Below are positions 1-8,728 of a stretch of 14,309 bases of DNA, in pieces (the first letter of the stretch is position 1; each line of letters opens with the position of its first letter). The notes beneath the pieces were generated by a model that searched no databases, was not told where the DNA came from, and was given only the letters and a program-made list of their open reading frames with translations. The DNA comes from Acidobacteriota bacterium. Lineage in GTDB: Bacteria > Acidobacteriota > Terriglobia > Terriglobales > Acidobacteriaceae. A program made the translations under genes and the position numbers. The stretch spans positions 1 through 14,309 of the forward strand of contig JAJZIF010000046.1 of assembly GCA_021810735.1 (NCBI GenBank). Reading direction: 5' to 3'.

Positions 1-319
1 CCTGCAATTCATTTGGACAGCAGAAATGACAACCTCATCCCCGGAACTCAACCATCAGCCTGAAAACACCGCAGTTTTCCCTATGCCGCCAGTTCGTTGC
101 ACGCTAATTTGGACAGCAGTGAGTAAATCTCTTATTCGAGTTAGTGTCAAGAGTATTTTATGGATACCCAGCCTACATGCGAAATATCCCGCACGTCTGG
201 TGCTTTTTCTACATAGGTTGGCGCTCTATTTATTTTGAGGTGTTAGGTAGGTGAAACGGCGCTGACCATATTGATTCAGGTCCGGTGTCATTCAAGCAGC
301 TTAGGCTGTAACTAGAAGC
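1..319. other. Non-coding left edge, no convincing gene
   Basis: This stretch before the clpC terminator holds no ORF that I would call a gene. The only plus-strand frame of note (26-238, 70 codons) has no recognisable domain, no clear ribosome-binding site and an unremarkable composition. The sequence is visibly more AT-rich than the rest of the window, as expected for intergenic DNA. Apart from the repeat pair and hairpin at 11-119, nothing structured was seen, and it does not fold like a tRNA. The upstream neighbour lies outside the window. Confidence 0.5.
11..119. repeat. 13-bp direct repeat flanking a small hairpin
   Basis: The 13-mer ATTTGGACAGCAG occurs at 11-23 and again at 107-119. 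Each copy is preceded 4-5 bases earlier by TGCA (3-6 and 98-101). Between them GAAAAC (62-67) and GTTTTC (74-79) form a perfect 6-bp inverted repeat with a 6-base loop. No transposase or integrase is visible beside it. It could be a remnant of a mobile element end, a protein-binding repeat, or chance. The copies are seen directly; any function is a guess. Confidence 0.4.
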
Positions 320-346
320 AAAGGCCCGGCGGGATGCCGGGCCTTT
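320..346 (-). terminator. Rho-independent terminator of clpC
   Basis: A perfect 11-bp stem (AAAGGCCCGGC at 320-330 pairing with GCCGGGCCTTT at 336-346) encloses a 5-base loop. It lies 19 bp past the clpC stop codon. Read on the minus strand, the stem ends in TTT and runs into a T-rich tail (TGCTTCTAG), so it fits termination of the minus-strand transcript best. The plus-strand side is followed by GTGTGCAAG and lacks a T-run. Confidence 0.85.
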
Positions 347-365
347 GTGTGCAAGTGGAGGGCGG

Positions 366-2822
366 TTAGCTGTAGAGCAGGATGCCCTCGGTTTTCTGGT
401 CTTCGCCGTCGCGGGCGACCGGGCGATAGAAGAGCTGGTTGTTGTCGAGGTAGACCTCGAGGAAGGCCGGACGCTCGGGGATGTTGCCGGCAATGAGTGC
501 TTCCGAGAGGGGATCTTCGACGTAACGCTGCAGGGCGCGGCGCAGCGGACGCGCTCCGTAGGTTCGGTCGATCAGCGTCTTCTCGAGGATCCATTTCTTG
601 GCTTCCTCGTTGACCGAGATGGTGATGGCCTTCTGCGCCAGGTTCGCGTTGAGCTGCTGCACGAGCAGTTCGAGAATCTGGATGAGGTCAGCGTCGGTCA
701 GCGATTGGAAGATGATGATCTCGTCGATGCGGTTGAGGAACTCGGGGTTGAAGGTGCGCTTGACCTCATTGCGGACGAGGTCCTCGACCTTGTCGATGAC
801 GATATCTTCGCGCTCGCTCTGGAAACCAAGGCCCTGCTTGCGCTGCAGGTGCCGCGCGCCGATGTTGGAGGTCATGATGAGGATGGTGTTCTTGAAGTCG
901 ACGGTATTGCCGAGACCGTCGGTGAGCTGGCCATCCTCGAAGACCTGCAGCAGGATGTTGAAGACATCCGGGTGCGCCTTTTCGATTTCATCGAGCAGGA
1001 CGACGGAGTAAGGCGAACGCTTGACGCGCTCGGTGAGCTGACCGCCTTCCTCATAGCCGACATAGCCCGGAGGCGAACCGATGAGCTTGGAGACCGAGTG
1101 CTTCTCCATGAACTCGGACATGTCGAAGCGGATGAGGGCTTTTTCGCTGCCGAAGAGGAACTGGGCGAGGGTGCGAGCGACTTCAGTTTTTCCGACGCCG
1201 GTGGGGCCAAGAAAAAGAAATGAACCGATGGGCCGGTGTGGCGACTTGAGGCCGGCACGGGAGCGGCGAATGGCGCGGGCGAGGGCGGAGATGGCTTTCT
1301 CCTGCGAGATAACGCGCTTGTGCAGTTCGCCTTCGACGCGCAGCAGCTTCTGGGTTTCTTCTTCCTTGATGGATGTGACGGGCACGCCAGTCCAGCGGCT
1401 GACCACGTCCTCAATGTCCTCGCGGCCGACGATGCCGGCAGTGGAGTCGTCGAGGTGATATTTTTCGCGCAGAGTGCGGAGGTTTTCGCGCTCCTTGCGT
1501 TCCTCGTCAGAGTAAAAGCGGGCTTTCTCGAACTCGTGATTCGCGATGGCGTTTTCCATGCGATGCACGATGAACTTGATGCGCTTGTGGACCTCGGTGA
1601 TCTCCTCAGGGAGCGAAGTCTGGCGGAGTTTGACGCGGGCGCCGGCTTCGTCGATGAGGTCGATGGCCTTGTCGGGCAGGAAACGATCGGGGATATAGCG
1701 GTTGGAGTGCGCGACCGCGAATTCGATCGCATCGTCGGTATAGCTGACCGCGTGGAATTTTTCATAGCGGTCCTTGATGCCCATGATGATTTTGACGGCA
1801 TCTTCTTCGTTGGGCGGCGGTACTTTGACGGCCTGGAAACGACGCTCGAGCGAGCGATCTTTTTCGATCGACTTGCGGTATTCGCCGGGGGTGGTGGCGC
1901 CGATGCACTGGATTTCGCCGCGGGAAAGCGCGGGTTTGAGGATATTGGCCGCGTCGAGCGAGCCTTCAGCGGAGCCTGCCCCCACGAGAGTGTGCAGCTC
2001 ATCGATGAAGATGATGGAGTTCTGATTTTCCATCAGCTCTTTCATGATGGTCTTGAGGCGCTCCTCGAACTGACCACGGTACTTGGTTCCTGCGACGATG
2101 AGCGAAAGGTCGAGTGCGAGGATGCGCTTGTCGGCAAGGAAGCTGGGCACATCGCCGTCGGAGATGCGCTGGGCCAGGCCCTCGACGATGGCGGTTTTGC
2201 CGACGCCGGGCTCGCCGATGAGCACGGGGTTATTCTTTGTGCGGCGGCAGAGGATCTGGATCACGCGTTCGAGTTCCGCATCGCGGCCGATGAGCGGATC
2301 GAGCTGGTTATCGAGTGCAGCCTGGGTAAGATCGCGGGAGAATTCCGACAGCAGGCTTGATTCGCGATTGCGCTGGGCGGGCGGGGCTTTTTCCTGGGTG
2401 GCGCGGGCGAGTTCCTCGCGGATGGCGAGCAGCTTAAGGCCGCGTTCCTGCAGGATTTCCGCAGCGAAGCATTTTTCTTCGCGAAGCAGGCCGAGCAGCA
2501 AGTGTTCTGTGCCGATGTGCTTGTGCGAAAGGCGCTCGGCTTCTTCGGCGGCGTAGGCGAGTACGCGCTTGCATTCATTGGAAAGCGGCAGGTCGACGGA
2601 AGTCGAAACCTTTTCGCGAATGGTGGTGTGGCCCTCGATCTGCTTGCGGATCGATTCCACGGACGCATGCGAGCGCAAGAAGCGATTGGTGAGAGCTTTG
2701 TCTTCGCGGAGCAGGCCGAGCAGCAGGTGCTCGGTTTCGATATAGGGCGAGCCGAACTGGCTGGCTTCATATCGCGCGAAGAAGATTACGCGCCGTGCTT
2801 TTTCTGTGTAACGTTCGAACAT
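366..2822 (-). CDS. clpC: ATP-dependent Clp protease ATP-binding subunit ClpC
   Basis: Hsp100 AAA+ unfoldase that feeds substrates to the ClpP peptidase in the cytoplasm. The 818 residues match full-length ClpC. Two Clp_N repeats occupy about 1-145. The first AAA domain has Walker A GEPGVGKT (203-210) and Walker B IIFIDE (270-275). A UVR/M-type coiled coil lies near 410-450. The second AAA domain has Walker A GPTGVGKT (539-546) and Walker B VVLLDE (607-612), followed by the C-terminal D2-small domain. The tripeptide LGF (665-667) sits where the ClpP-binding loop belongs, which supports ClpC rather than ClpB. ATG start, preceded by AGGGGG (2826-2831) with a short 3-base spacer. No ctsR, mcsA or mcsB lies beside it, unlike in Firmicutes. 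It follows the LolD gene by 225 bp, enough for its own promoter, and ends at a strong terminator. Confidence 0.96.
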   Translation of the reverse strand: MFERYTEKARRVIFFARYEASQFGSPYIETEHLLLGLLREDKALTNRFLRSHASVESIRKQIEGHTTIREKVSTSVDLPLSNECKRVLAYAAEEAERLSHKHIGTEHLLLGLLREEKCFAAEILQERGLKLLAIREELARATQEKAPPAQRNRESSLLSEFSRDLTQAALDNQLDPLIGRDAELERVIQILCRRTKNNPVLIGEPGVGKTAIVEGLAQRISDGDVPSFLADKRILALDLSLIVAGTKYRGQFEERLKTIMKELMENQNSIIFIDELHTLVGAGSAEGSLDAANILKPALSRGEIQCIGATTPGEYRKSIEKDRSLERRFQAVKVPPPNEEDAVKIIMGIKDRYEKFHAVSYTDDAIEFAVAHSNRYIPDRFLPDKAIDLIDEAGARVKLRQTSLPEEITEVHKRIKFIVHRMENAIANHEFEKARFYSDEERKERENLRTLREKYHLDDSTAGIVGREDIEDVVSRWTGVPVTSIKEEETQKLLRVEGELHKRVISQEKAISALARAIRRSRAGLKSPHRPIGSFLFLGPTGVGKTEVARTLAQFLFGSEKALIRFDMSEFMEKHSVSKLIGSPPGYVGYEEGGQLTERVKRSPYSVVLLDEIEKAHPDVFNILLQVFEDGQLTDGLGNTVDFKNTILIMTSNIGARHLQRKQGLGFQSEREDIVIDKVEDLVRNEVKRTFNPEFLNRIDEIIIFQSLTDADLIQILELLVQQLNANLAQKAITISVNEEAKKWILEKTLIDRTYGARPLRRALQRYVEDPLSEALIAGNIPERPAFLEVYLDNNQLFYRPVARDGEDQKTEGILLYS

Positions 2823-2871
2823 GTTCCCCCTGGGAAAGGCTTTGCGTTTGGGGATATTGAAAGTCGTTGCT

Positions 2872-2885
2872 TTCAGGTCCCTGAA
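2872..2885. promoter_or_regulatory. 14-bp palindrome upstream of clpC
   Basis: TTCAGG-TC-CCTGAA is a perfect 6-bp inverted repeat with a 2-base centre, about 50 bp upstream of the clpC start codon. The position suits an operator. It is not a CIRCE element (TTAGCACTC/GAGTGCTAA) and I do not recognise it as a known operator. A second, weaker hairpin (CCGGAA 2946-2951 with TTCCGG 2959-2964) lies farther upstream. Confidence 0.3.
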
Positions 2886-3047
2886 TCGCTCATCCCTTCA
2901 TCCCTGTTCGTCGTCCGAGCCTAAAACCTGGCTAAAGATGGACAACCGGAAGGCCGTTTTCCGGCGAGACCGGATACAGCCCATCATTACGGAATCTACT
3001 TCTATTTTCCGCCTTCTTTGGAGTCCTGTCTTGGAAAAGACGATCGG

Positions 3048-3827
3048 CTAGTTCTCCGCAATTGGCGAGATTACAGTCAGGCGGCCGGATTCCAGCCGCA
3101 GGATACGTGAGCACCGCCGCGCCAGCGTCATGTTATGTGTGACGATGACAGAGGTGAGGCGGTGGGCCCGGTGAAGCTGCTCGATGAGATCGAAGACGAC
3201 GCCGGAGGTTCTGGCGTCGAGGTCGCCGGTTGGTTCGTCGGCGAGCAGGATGCGGGGTTCGGTGACGAGCGCGCGTGCGAGCGAGACACGTTGCTGCTCT
3301 CCGCCCGACAGTTCGCCGGCGCGGTGGGATGCCCGGTCACTGAGTTCGACTTCCTTCAACCACTTCTCCGCGCGTTCCAGAGCCCGCGCTTTGGTTTCTC
3401 CTCTCGCCAGCAGCGGCATGGCGACGTTTTCAATCGCCGTAAATTCGGGCAACAGGTAGTGAAACTGCCACACATACCCAATTTGCCGATTGCGAAACTG
3501 GGCTGCCTGCCTGCGGGTGAGCTGATTGACCTGAGTTGAGGCGCAGTATACGTCACCGCTGGACGGTTCATCAAGCGCGCCCATGATGTGCAGGAGCGTA
3601 CTTTTTCCGGCGCCTGATTCGCCGACGACGGCGAGCATTTCACCCTCCTCGACGTCAAGGTCGAGGCCGTCGAAGAGCACCAAGCGGCCCCGGCCAGTCT
3701 GGTAGGCCTTGTGCAGGTTTCGCAACCTGATACTAAATGGATGCGCGAGGGGCGCCTCAGGACGCAATAGGGGCTGTGCGCCGGCTGCGTGGCTGCGAGG
3801 GGATTCAGGGGATTGCGCCGATTCCAT
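3048..3827 (-). CDS. lolD: ABC transporter ATP-binding protein, LolD-type
   Basis: Cytoplasmic ATPase of a lipoprotein-releasing (LolCDE-type) or related MacB-family exporter. With the ATG start it has 259 residues: Walker A GESGAGKST (69-77), a Q-loop at Q121 in the LolD-like string QFHYLLPEF, signature LSGGEQQR (173-180), Walker B ILLADE (193-198) and the H-loop histidine at 231. The Q-loop neighbourhood is very close to LolD's typical QFHHLLPEF. An upstream in-frame GTG at 3881 would add 18 residues, but it has no ribosome-binding site and LolD proteins are usually about 230 residues. The ATG at 3827 is preceded by AGGTAG and is preferred. Even so, the N-terminus has about 30 extra Pro/Ala/Ser-rich residues. 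The matching permease is the gene at 5168-6403, separated from it by an acyltransferase gene. Confidence 0.88.
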   Translation of the reverse strand: MESAQSPESPRSHAAGAQPLLRPEAPLAHPFSIRLRNLHKAYQTGRGRLVLFDGLDLDVEEGEMLAVVGESGAGKSTLLHIMGALDEPSSGDVYCASTQVNQLTRRQAAQFRNRQIGYVWQFHYLLPEFTAIENVAMPLLARGETKARALERAEKWLKEVELSDRASHRAGELSGGEQQRVSLARALVTEPRILLADEPTGDLDARTSGVVFDLIEQLHRAHRLTSVIVTHNMTLARRCSRILRLESGRLTVISPIAEN

Positions 3828-4014
3828 ATCTACCTGTAGCACCCTTGGCAGGGGAAAGGGAAGCAGGTTTGTGAGTCCCACTTGTGCCGCGGTGGAAAAT
3901 CGGGGACGAAAGTCATCGCCTGCCTGACGATTAGACGTGCCAGACAGACTGGTGATGGAGCGGGAAATGAATTTTTGATGAAGTGGCAGGTGTGCTCAGG
4001 TGATTCGTGTTTGC

Positions 4015-5064
4015 TCAAGAGCCCTGGCGACGAATCTTCGGGATAGGCATCTTGAAGAACCACTCAACGTGGAGGCGCTTCCGGTTGTGATACAGCAGAG
4101 CCGGGAAGATTGTGGCTGCGAGGGTCTGAAGGATGATATGGGGTGGAATTGCGGTGGTGTTAAATGCCTGAAAAAGGATCTGACGCGCGGTTCCCTGAAA
4201 GTAGGCGGCGAGCAGGTAGATGCCGATGGAGGCCTCGCCAAACCATGCAAGGGTGCGGGCGATGAAAGGCACGGGATTGGCTGCAGCAAAGAGGAATAAG
4301 CCAGCGGTTCCTGCAAGCCCTAATGGGATGAAAAGGAATTTCGGAAGGCCGAGAGAGCCGTAGTGAATGGTCGCTCCTGCAATTGCGGCAAACAACGCGA
4401 TACAGGCCAGCCCGGCGGCCCACTTGTTGACGCCTTCCAGCTTGCTGATCCGGCTGCCGACGAGCTGACCGATGACGACGAAGATGTATTCCCAGAAGAT
4501 GCCGTCGATGCCATGGTGGCCGGTATTGGGCCAGAAGAAGCTGAGTGGCACGGCGATGAGGAGCCGGAGCCATATGGGCAGACGGCGGGTAAGAATCGCC
4601 AGCATCAGGATAAAGAAGAGCGTGTAAAGGAACCATCCAATTTGGCCGAGGAGGAGGTATTTGAAATAAGTGAGTATTGGGGGTGGCGGGCTTGCCTGGT
4701 AGCGGGAAATCCACGGAAGGAGTGGGAGGGTCAACAGGGGCCACAGGAGATAGGGATAGAGGATAGTGCGAAGCTTTTCAGCGGCGAAGCCACGCGGGCC
4801 GCGTCTGGCCAGGCTGCGATCCAGGAACAGTCCGGCCACGAAGAAAAAGGCCGGCATGTGGAAGGCATAGATGAAATTCTCTGTAAGGTAGTAGCCGGCG
4901 CTATCAAGGAGATGCCGATGATTCATCCCCTGGCCGACGTGGCCAAGCACGACGAGGATGATGGCGATCCCTTTGACCATGTCCACCATCTGATTCCGAG
5001 ATTTGGCTCGCTGGGTGCCCGAGCTCCCCGGAGGAGCGGCTTGGACTTCGGCAGTTGTCGTCAC
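4015..5064 (-). CDS. Acyltransferase family 3 membrane protein
   Basis: Polytopic inner-membrane O-acyltransferase resembling fucose 4-O-acetylase and other Acyl_transf_3 proteins, which transfer acetyl or other acyl groups to exported sugars or lipids. The 349 residues begin with a short cytoplasmic tail. Next comes the family's N-terminal signature, MVDMVKGIAIILVVLGHV, with the conserved histidine at 42, and then FIYAFHMPAFFFVAGLF (64-80), a second hallmark. About ten hydrophobic segments follow. The start is GTG with a good GAGGA Shine-Dalgarno seven bases upstream; the ATG just upstream is out of frame and hits a stop after five codons. It sits between the LolC/E-type permease (103 bp upstream) and LolD (187 bp downstream). 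Its acceptor cannot be read from the sequence; an envelope glycan or lipid is an inference. Confidence 0.85.
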   Translation of the reverse strand: MTTTAEVQAAPPGSSGTQRAKSRNQMVDMVKGIAIILVVLGHVGQGMNHRHLLDSAGYYLTENFIYAFHMPAFFFVAGLFLDRSLARRGPRGFAAEKLRTILYPYLLWPLLTLPLLPWISRYQASPPPPILTYFKYLLLGQIGWFLYTLFFILMLAILTRRLPIWLRLLIAVPLSFFWPNTGHHGIDGIFWEYIFVVIGQLVGSRISKLEGVNKWAAGLACIALFAAIAGATIHYGSLGLPKFLFIPLGLAGTAGLFLFAAANPVPFIARTLAWFGEASIGIYLLAAYFQGTARQILFQAFNTTAIPPHIILQTLAATIFPALLYHNRKRLHVEWFFKMPIPKIRRQGS

Positions 5065-5071
5065 AGAAAAG

Positions 5072-5076
5072 TCCTC
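5072..5076 (-). promoter_or_regulatory. Shine-Dalgarno fixing the GTG start of the acyltransferase
   Basis: GAGGA on the minus strand with a 7-base spacer to the GTG at 5062-5064. It decides the start, because the nearby upstream ATG opens only a five-codon frame. Confidence 0.6.
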
Positions 5077-5167
5077 ATGTTGGGCTTGCTGTGTGTCGCG
5101 GTTATGAAAAGTCTAAATCAGTAATTCGCGGTGACGAAGGTGGCTATGCAAACGGAACGAGGGCGGA

Positions 5168-6403
5168 CTACTCGTAGCGGAGAGCTTCGGCCGGAAGGAC
5201 GCGAGCAGCGGAACTTGATGGGTAAAGGGTGGCGATCAGAGAGACGCCGAGCGAAAGTGCCGTGACGAGGACTCCGTCCATCATGCGCGGTGCAAAGGGA
5301 AGGTAGTCAATCGAATAGACTTGTGCGCTGAGATGGATGAAGTGGTAATGCTGTCCCAATAACGAGATGGTATAGCCGATGACGAGGCCGAAGAAGGTTC
5401 CGACGACGCTGATGAGGAAGCCCTGGAACAGGAAGATGCGGCGAATCTGGCCTGGTTCTACGCCCATGGACATGAGGACGGCGATGTCACGGGTTTTTTC
5501 CATGACCATCATAGTGAGGGCGATGAGGATGTTGAGGGCTGCGACGCAGACGATGAGGCCAATGATGATGAAGGTGACGATCTGTTCTTCCTGCAATGCG
5601 CCGAAGAGCTGCCGGTTCTGCTGCATCCAGTTGGTTGTGGTGAAACCAGGTCCGGCGGATTTCTGGATTTCCCTGCCGATTTTGCCGGCGTTGTAGAGGT
5701 TGTCGACCTTGAAGGAGATGATGGAGATGACGTCGGGCTCGCCGAAGAGTTGCTGAGCGGTTTTGAGGCGGATGAAGCCGAAACTGGAGTCGTACTGGTA
5801 GAAGCCGGAGTGGAAGATGCCTACGACCCGGAAGCGCTGGTATTTGGGGATCAGGCCGTAGGGGGTGAGATCGCCCTGCGGGCTGGTGACCATCACGGTG
5901 TCTCCAACTTTTGCACCGATAGCGTCGGCCAGATCGTAACCGAGGACGAGGGGCGGTGTGACGCCGACGGGGGTGGGTTGGGAGAGTTCGGCGGCGCTGC
6001 CTGACGTGAAATGAGAGAGCAGATTGCTGATGGTGCGCTCGTCCCTGGGGACGATACCTTTGAGCATGGCTCCGCCGGCGAGTGAGCCGCGTGAGATGAG
6101 GACGGGCTCGTAGAGGCCGGGAGCGGCGGCGGTGACGTGCGGCAGCTTGCGCAGGCGCTGGAGCAGCGGTTCCCAGTTCTGGATGCCGTCATTCATGCTG
6201 CGAAGCAGGTCAACGTCTGCGGTGGAGCTGAGGAGCCGGTTTTGCAGGTCGCGGCGCATACCGGTTGTGATTGCCAGCGCAACGATGAGCGAGGCGACTC
6301 CAACCGCGACTCCGATCACGGAGATGACGGTGATGAGGCCAATGACGGCCTGACGACGCTTAGCCCTGAGATAACGCGCGGCAACGAAGAGCTCAAAGCG
6401 CAT
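5168..6403 (-). CDS. LolC/LolE-type lipoprotein-releasing ABC permease
   Basis: Inner-membrane permease of the LolCDE type, which extracts outer-membrane-bound lipoproteins and passes them to the periplasmic carrier. The 411 residues have the family's 1+3 topology: a first membrane segment at about 20-45, a large periplasmic domain (about 50-270), then three segments near 275-300, 325-350 and 375-397, which form the FtsX-like core. The N-terminal FELFVAARYLRAKRRQ, the coupling stretch VMEKTRDIAVLMSMG (300-314) and the C-terminal PAEALRYE are all typical of LolC/LolE. Only one such permease is present, so it may work as a homodimer or pair with one encoded elsewhere. The start lies 5 bp after the stop of the beta-propeller gene and has no Shine-Dalgarno of its own, suggesting translational coupling. 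Confidence 0.92.
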   Translation of the reverse strand: MRFELFVAARYLRAKRRQAVIGLITVISVIGVAVGVASLIVALAITTGMRRDLQNRLLSSTADVDLLRSMNDGIQNWEPLLQRLRKLPHVTAAAPGLYEPVLISRGSLAGGAMLKGIVPRDERTISNLLSHFTSGSAAELSQPTPVGVTPPLVLGYDLADAIGAKVGDTVMVTSPQGDLTPYGLIPKYQRFRVVGIFHSGFYQYDSSFGFIRLKTAQQLFGEPDVISIISFKVDNLYNAGKIGREIQKSAGPGFTTTNWMQQNRQLFGALQEEQIVTFIIIGLIVCVAALNILIALTMMVMEKTRDIAVLMSMGVEPGQIRRIFLFQGFLISVVGTFFGLVIGYTISLLGQHYHFIHLSAQVYSIDYLPFAPRMMDGVLVTALSLGVSLIATLYPSSSAARVLPAEALRYE

Positions 6404-6408
6404 GGCGG

Positions 6409-8616
6409 CTAATGGACCACCGATTTGGCGACCGCCATGTTGTGATAGCGGTCGAAGACGCGGACCGTGACGACATGCTCACCGGGGTCTGGGACTTCTG
6501 CAGCGGGTTCATTGCGGGACTTCGGCAAGGGCACGGTAAAGTCGTAGTGTTCGGTGAGCGAGTCGGAGATGCGGCCGATGGGGGCGATGAATTGCCAGTG
6601 TCCGGCATCGACGGCGAACTGCGCACGGGCGATGGGGGACATGGGGTCAGTCGCGGTGAAGGAAACGTGGAGCTTGCCGGCCTGGATAGTCGCCATCATC
6701 TGCGAGATGGAGGGTGGCGTAGTGTCGACGATGAAGTTGTTGCTGACCAGAGATCCGGTGAGCCCTTTGCCCGGACTGTGCGAAGGCTGGTCGCTGGCAA
6801 CGACCTTGATGCGATAAATGCCGTCGGGCAGCAGGTCGGCTCCAAAGGTGTAGTACAGGCCGTGCAGGCCTTTACGAAGCAACAGCCAGTTGTGTTCGCG
6901 CAGGCCGCGATAGTAGAGCGAGTAGACGAGCTTGTCGCCGTTGTCGTCGTGTGCTGACCAGCGAACGGTGATGGCTGATTTATCCTTCACGCCCGCGAGC
7001 GGTCCCTGGCTGATCTGCTGGCTGAGATCGACGCTGTCACTCGGTTGCGACTGGAAGTTGATGGTGACGGCCTTCGTGGTCGTATCATCAGAGGATTTGT
7101 TGACGCGCACTCCGGGAGCAACGACGACGGCATCGACGACCGGTGCAATATTCACAGGGAGGAAGTTGATCCCGACGGAGCTGATAGATGCACCCGGGTG
7201 CAGCACGACCTTCCACTGTACGAAGCGGGAACTGGTAACGCCGAGCTGGCCGTGGTTCATGGTGACGGGATGCCAGTCGGTCCAGCCGCGGGCGGGATTT
7301 TCTATGTTGCCGGAGCGGGCGAACATCTGAATGTCGTTGGTTGTATCGGTCTGGACTTCTGCGCGGCCCCATTGGGTGAAGACGCCGGCATCGAAGACGG
7401 GGCTGACGTAGGTGCTCTCTGGCGCCTGGCCATGGCTGAGCCGATAGAGCTTGCCGGCGTTGGCGGTGCCGACATAGATGCCGGAGGGTGTATCGGCGAA
7501 GCTGGTGGCTTGCGAGGCTTCGAGGTGAGCGATGTCCTGGTAGTCGCCATTCGGGCGAATCCGGTAGATACGGCCATTATTCCCGGTGGAGGCGAGCAGG
7601 CCGTGGGGGGTCCAGAGCAGATCGTAGACAACATCGTTCTGATTGCTCCAAAGGACGCGGGGCACGCCGGACGGGGCGATGGCGTAGATTTGGCTACCGT
7701 TGGGAATCAGCGCGTTCTGAGTTGCGGACTGCAGGGACCCAACAGAAACGACCGTGATGGTGGCAGTGACGGTGGCCGAACTGCTGTTGGTGACGGGCAG
7801 CGGCGGCAGTGTGTTCTGGCCTTTTTCGCCGACGCCGGCAGCGTAGATGGTTCCGTCAGGGGCCACGGCGACGGAGGTGATTTCCTTCTTGGGAGCGTCG
7901 AAGAGAACGAACGCCTTTCCGGTCTTGCTGATGCGATATACCAATCCGGAGCCGACCGAACCGGCGATGAGATCGCCGTTGGGTGTAAAGGCGATCGCGT
8001 GAATGTGGACTTCATCGCTCTGGTAGAAGAGCGTGGGTTTTCCGCCGGGGACAACACGGTAGATGGCGGCCGGTTCGCCGGTGGCGATGTAAAGATCGCC
8101 ATTCGGGCCGAACTTGAGCGCCCAGACGTATTTGGGTTTTTCCTTGGTTTGGGCGGGGTCGAAGATGACCTGTGCTGTGGTGTCTGTGGCGTCAGCCGTA
8201 TGCGGATTGAGCTTATAGACCTTGCCGGAGGGCAACGTTGCCGCATAGACGTTGCCGTGCGGGCCAACCGTAACCGTCTGGACGTTGAGGTCCTTGGACT
8301 TGAACAGAGTGGTTGCCTTGCCTGCGGGCGTGACCTTGATGACGGTGGCAGGCGAGCCAGTGGCCAGGTAGGCATTGCCTTGCTTGTCGGCAGCCACGTC
8401 CCAGACATAGGTAGAGGGCGTGGTGTAAACGAGCGTGGATGCCGGGCCGGGCAGGAGGCGACCATCGCTGGCGATGGCAACACCGTGGGGTGTGCCCTGC
8501 TCAAGCTGCTGGAAGGTGGATTCCGTCCAGAGACGAGTGCCCTGAGCCAGGGCGGAAGACAACGGCGAGGCGAAAACGAAGCCAAGGAGAGACAGGCAAG
8601 CCAGACGGCGCATCAT
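6409..8616 (-). CDS. Secreted beta-propeller protein with C-terminal Ig/Fn3-like domains
   Basis: Exported protein of unknown function, 735 residues from the ATG at 8616. Residues 1-25 are a signal peptide ending ...SSALAQ, with no lipobox cysteine. Residues 65-395 contain at least seven repeats of the form V-x-x-(hydrophobic)-x-P-x-G-x-(L/V/I)-Y-x-(A/G), followed by G-x-(V/I)-Y-(R/K)-(L/I/V), for example near 70-95, 113-136, 165-188, 203-228 and 246-260. This is the pattern of NHL/SMP-30-like beta-propeller blades. A serine/threonine-rich insert lies near 275-300. The C-terminal half (about 405-735) is beta-rich and looks like a carbohydrate-binding or discoidin-like module followed by two Ig/Fn3-like domains. 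An in-frame GTG at 8658 would put 14 residues ahead of the signal peptide, so it is rejected. Its tight coupling to the downstream permease gene hints at a shared envelope role. Confidence 0.78.
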   Translation of the reverse strand: MMRRLACLSLLGFVFASPLSSALAQGTRLWTESTFQQLEQGTPHGVAIASDGRLLPGPASTLVYTTPSTYVWDVAADKQGNAYLATGSPATVIKVTPAGKATTLFKSKDLNVQTVTVGPHGNVYAATLPSGKVYKLNPHTADATDTTAQVIFDPAQTKEKPKYVWALKFGPNGDLYIATGEPAAIYRVVPGGKPTLFYQSDEVHIHAIAFTPNGDLIAGSVGSGLVYRISKTGKAFVLFDAPKKEITSVAVAPDGTIYAAGVGEKGQNTLPPLPVTNSSSATVTATITVVSVGSLQSATQNALIPNGSQIYAIAPSGVPRVLWSNQNDVVYDLLWTPHGLLASTGNNGRIYRIRPNGDYQDIAHLEASQATSFADTPSGIYVGTANAGKLYRLSHGQAPESTYVSPVFDAGVFTQWGRAEVQTDTTNDIQMFARSGNIENPARGWTDWHPVTMNHGQLGVTSSRFVQWKVVLHPGASISSVGINFLPVNIAPVVDAVVVAPGVRVNKSSDDTTTKAVTINFQSQPSDSVDLSQQISQGPLAGVKDKSAITVRWSAHDDNGDKLVYSLYYRGLREHNWLLLRKGLHGLYYTFGADLLPDGIYRIKVVASDQPSHSPGKGLTGSLVSNNFIVDTTPPSISQMMATIQAGKLHVSFTATDPMSPIARAQFAVDAGHWQFIAPIGRISDSLTEHYDFTVPLPKSRNEPAAEVPDPGEHVVTVRVFDRYHNMAVAKSVVH

Positions 8617-8728
8617 GCTGATCTCTAGTCTACAGAAACGCAGCACGCTCTCGCACACCCAGGCCGCACCAGCGAAGGTTCTGGGGGAGTTTCAGGTTAT
8701 GACGCTGGGCCGCGGGGGAATGCCGAGG

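Noticed and set aside
26..238. 70-codon plus-strand open frame at the left edge
   Set aside because: It has no domain and no clear ribosome-binding site, and lies in AT-richer repeat-bearing DNA.
345..1223. 292-codon plus-strand frame antisense to the 3' end of clpC
   Set aside because: It begins at the edge of the clpC terminator, is acidic and low in complexity, and matches nothing known.
1236..2360. 374-codon plus-strand open frame antisense to clpC
   Set aside because: It lies wholly inside a full-length, well-conserved ClpC. The product is Asp/Gly/Ala-rich with no recognisable domain.
2946..2964. CCGGAA/TTCCGG hairpin between lolD and clpC as a terminator
   Set aside because: The stem is only 6 bp and the following minus-strand tail is a poor T-run, so it is too weak to call.
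2932..3114. 60-codon minus-strand open frame spanning the lolD-clpC gap
   Set aside because: It overlaps the end of lolD in another frame and has no recognisable features.
3828..3881. GTG start 18 codons upstream for the LolD-type ATPase
   Set aside because: It has no Shine-Dalgarno and would lengthen an already long N-terminus. It cannot be excluded outright.
7045..8628. 527-codon plus-strand open frame antisense to the beta-propeller gene
   Set aside because: High GC makes long antisense frames common. The translation shows no domain, and the minus-strand frame has a signal peptide and clear repeat blades.
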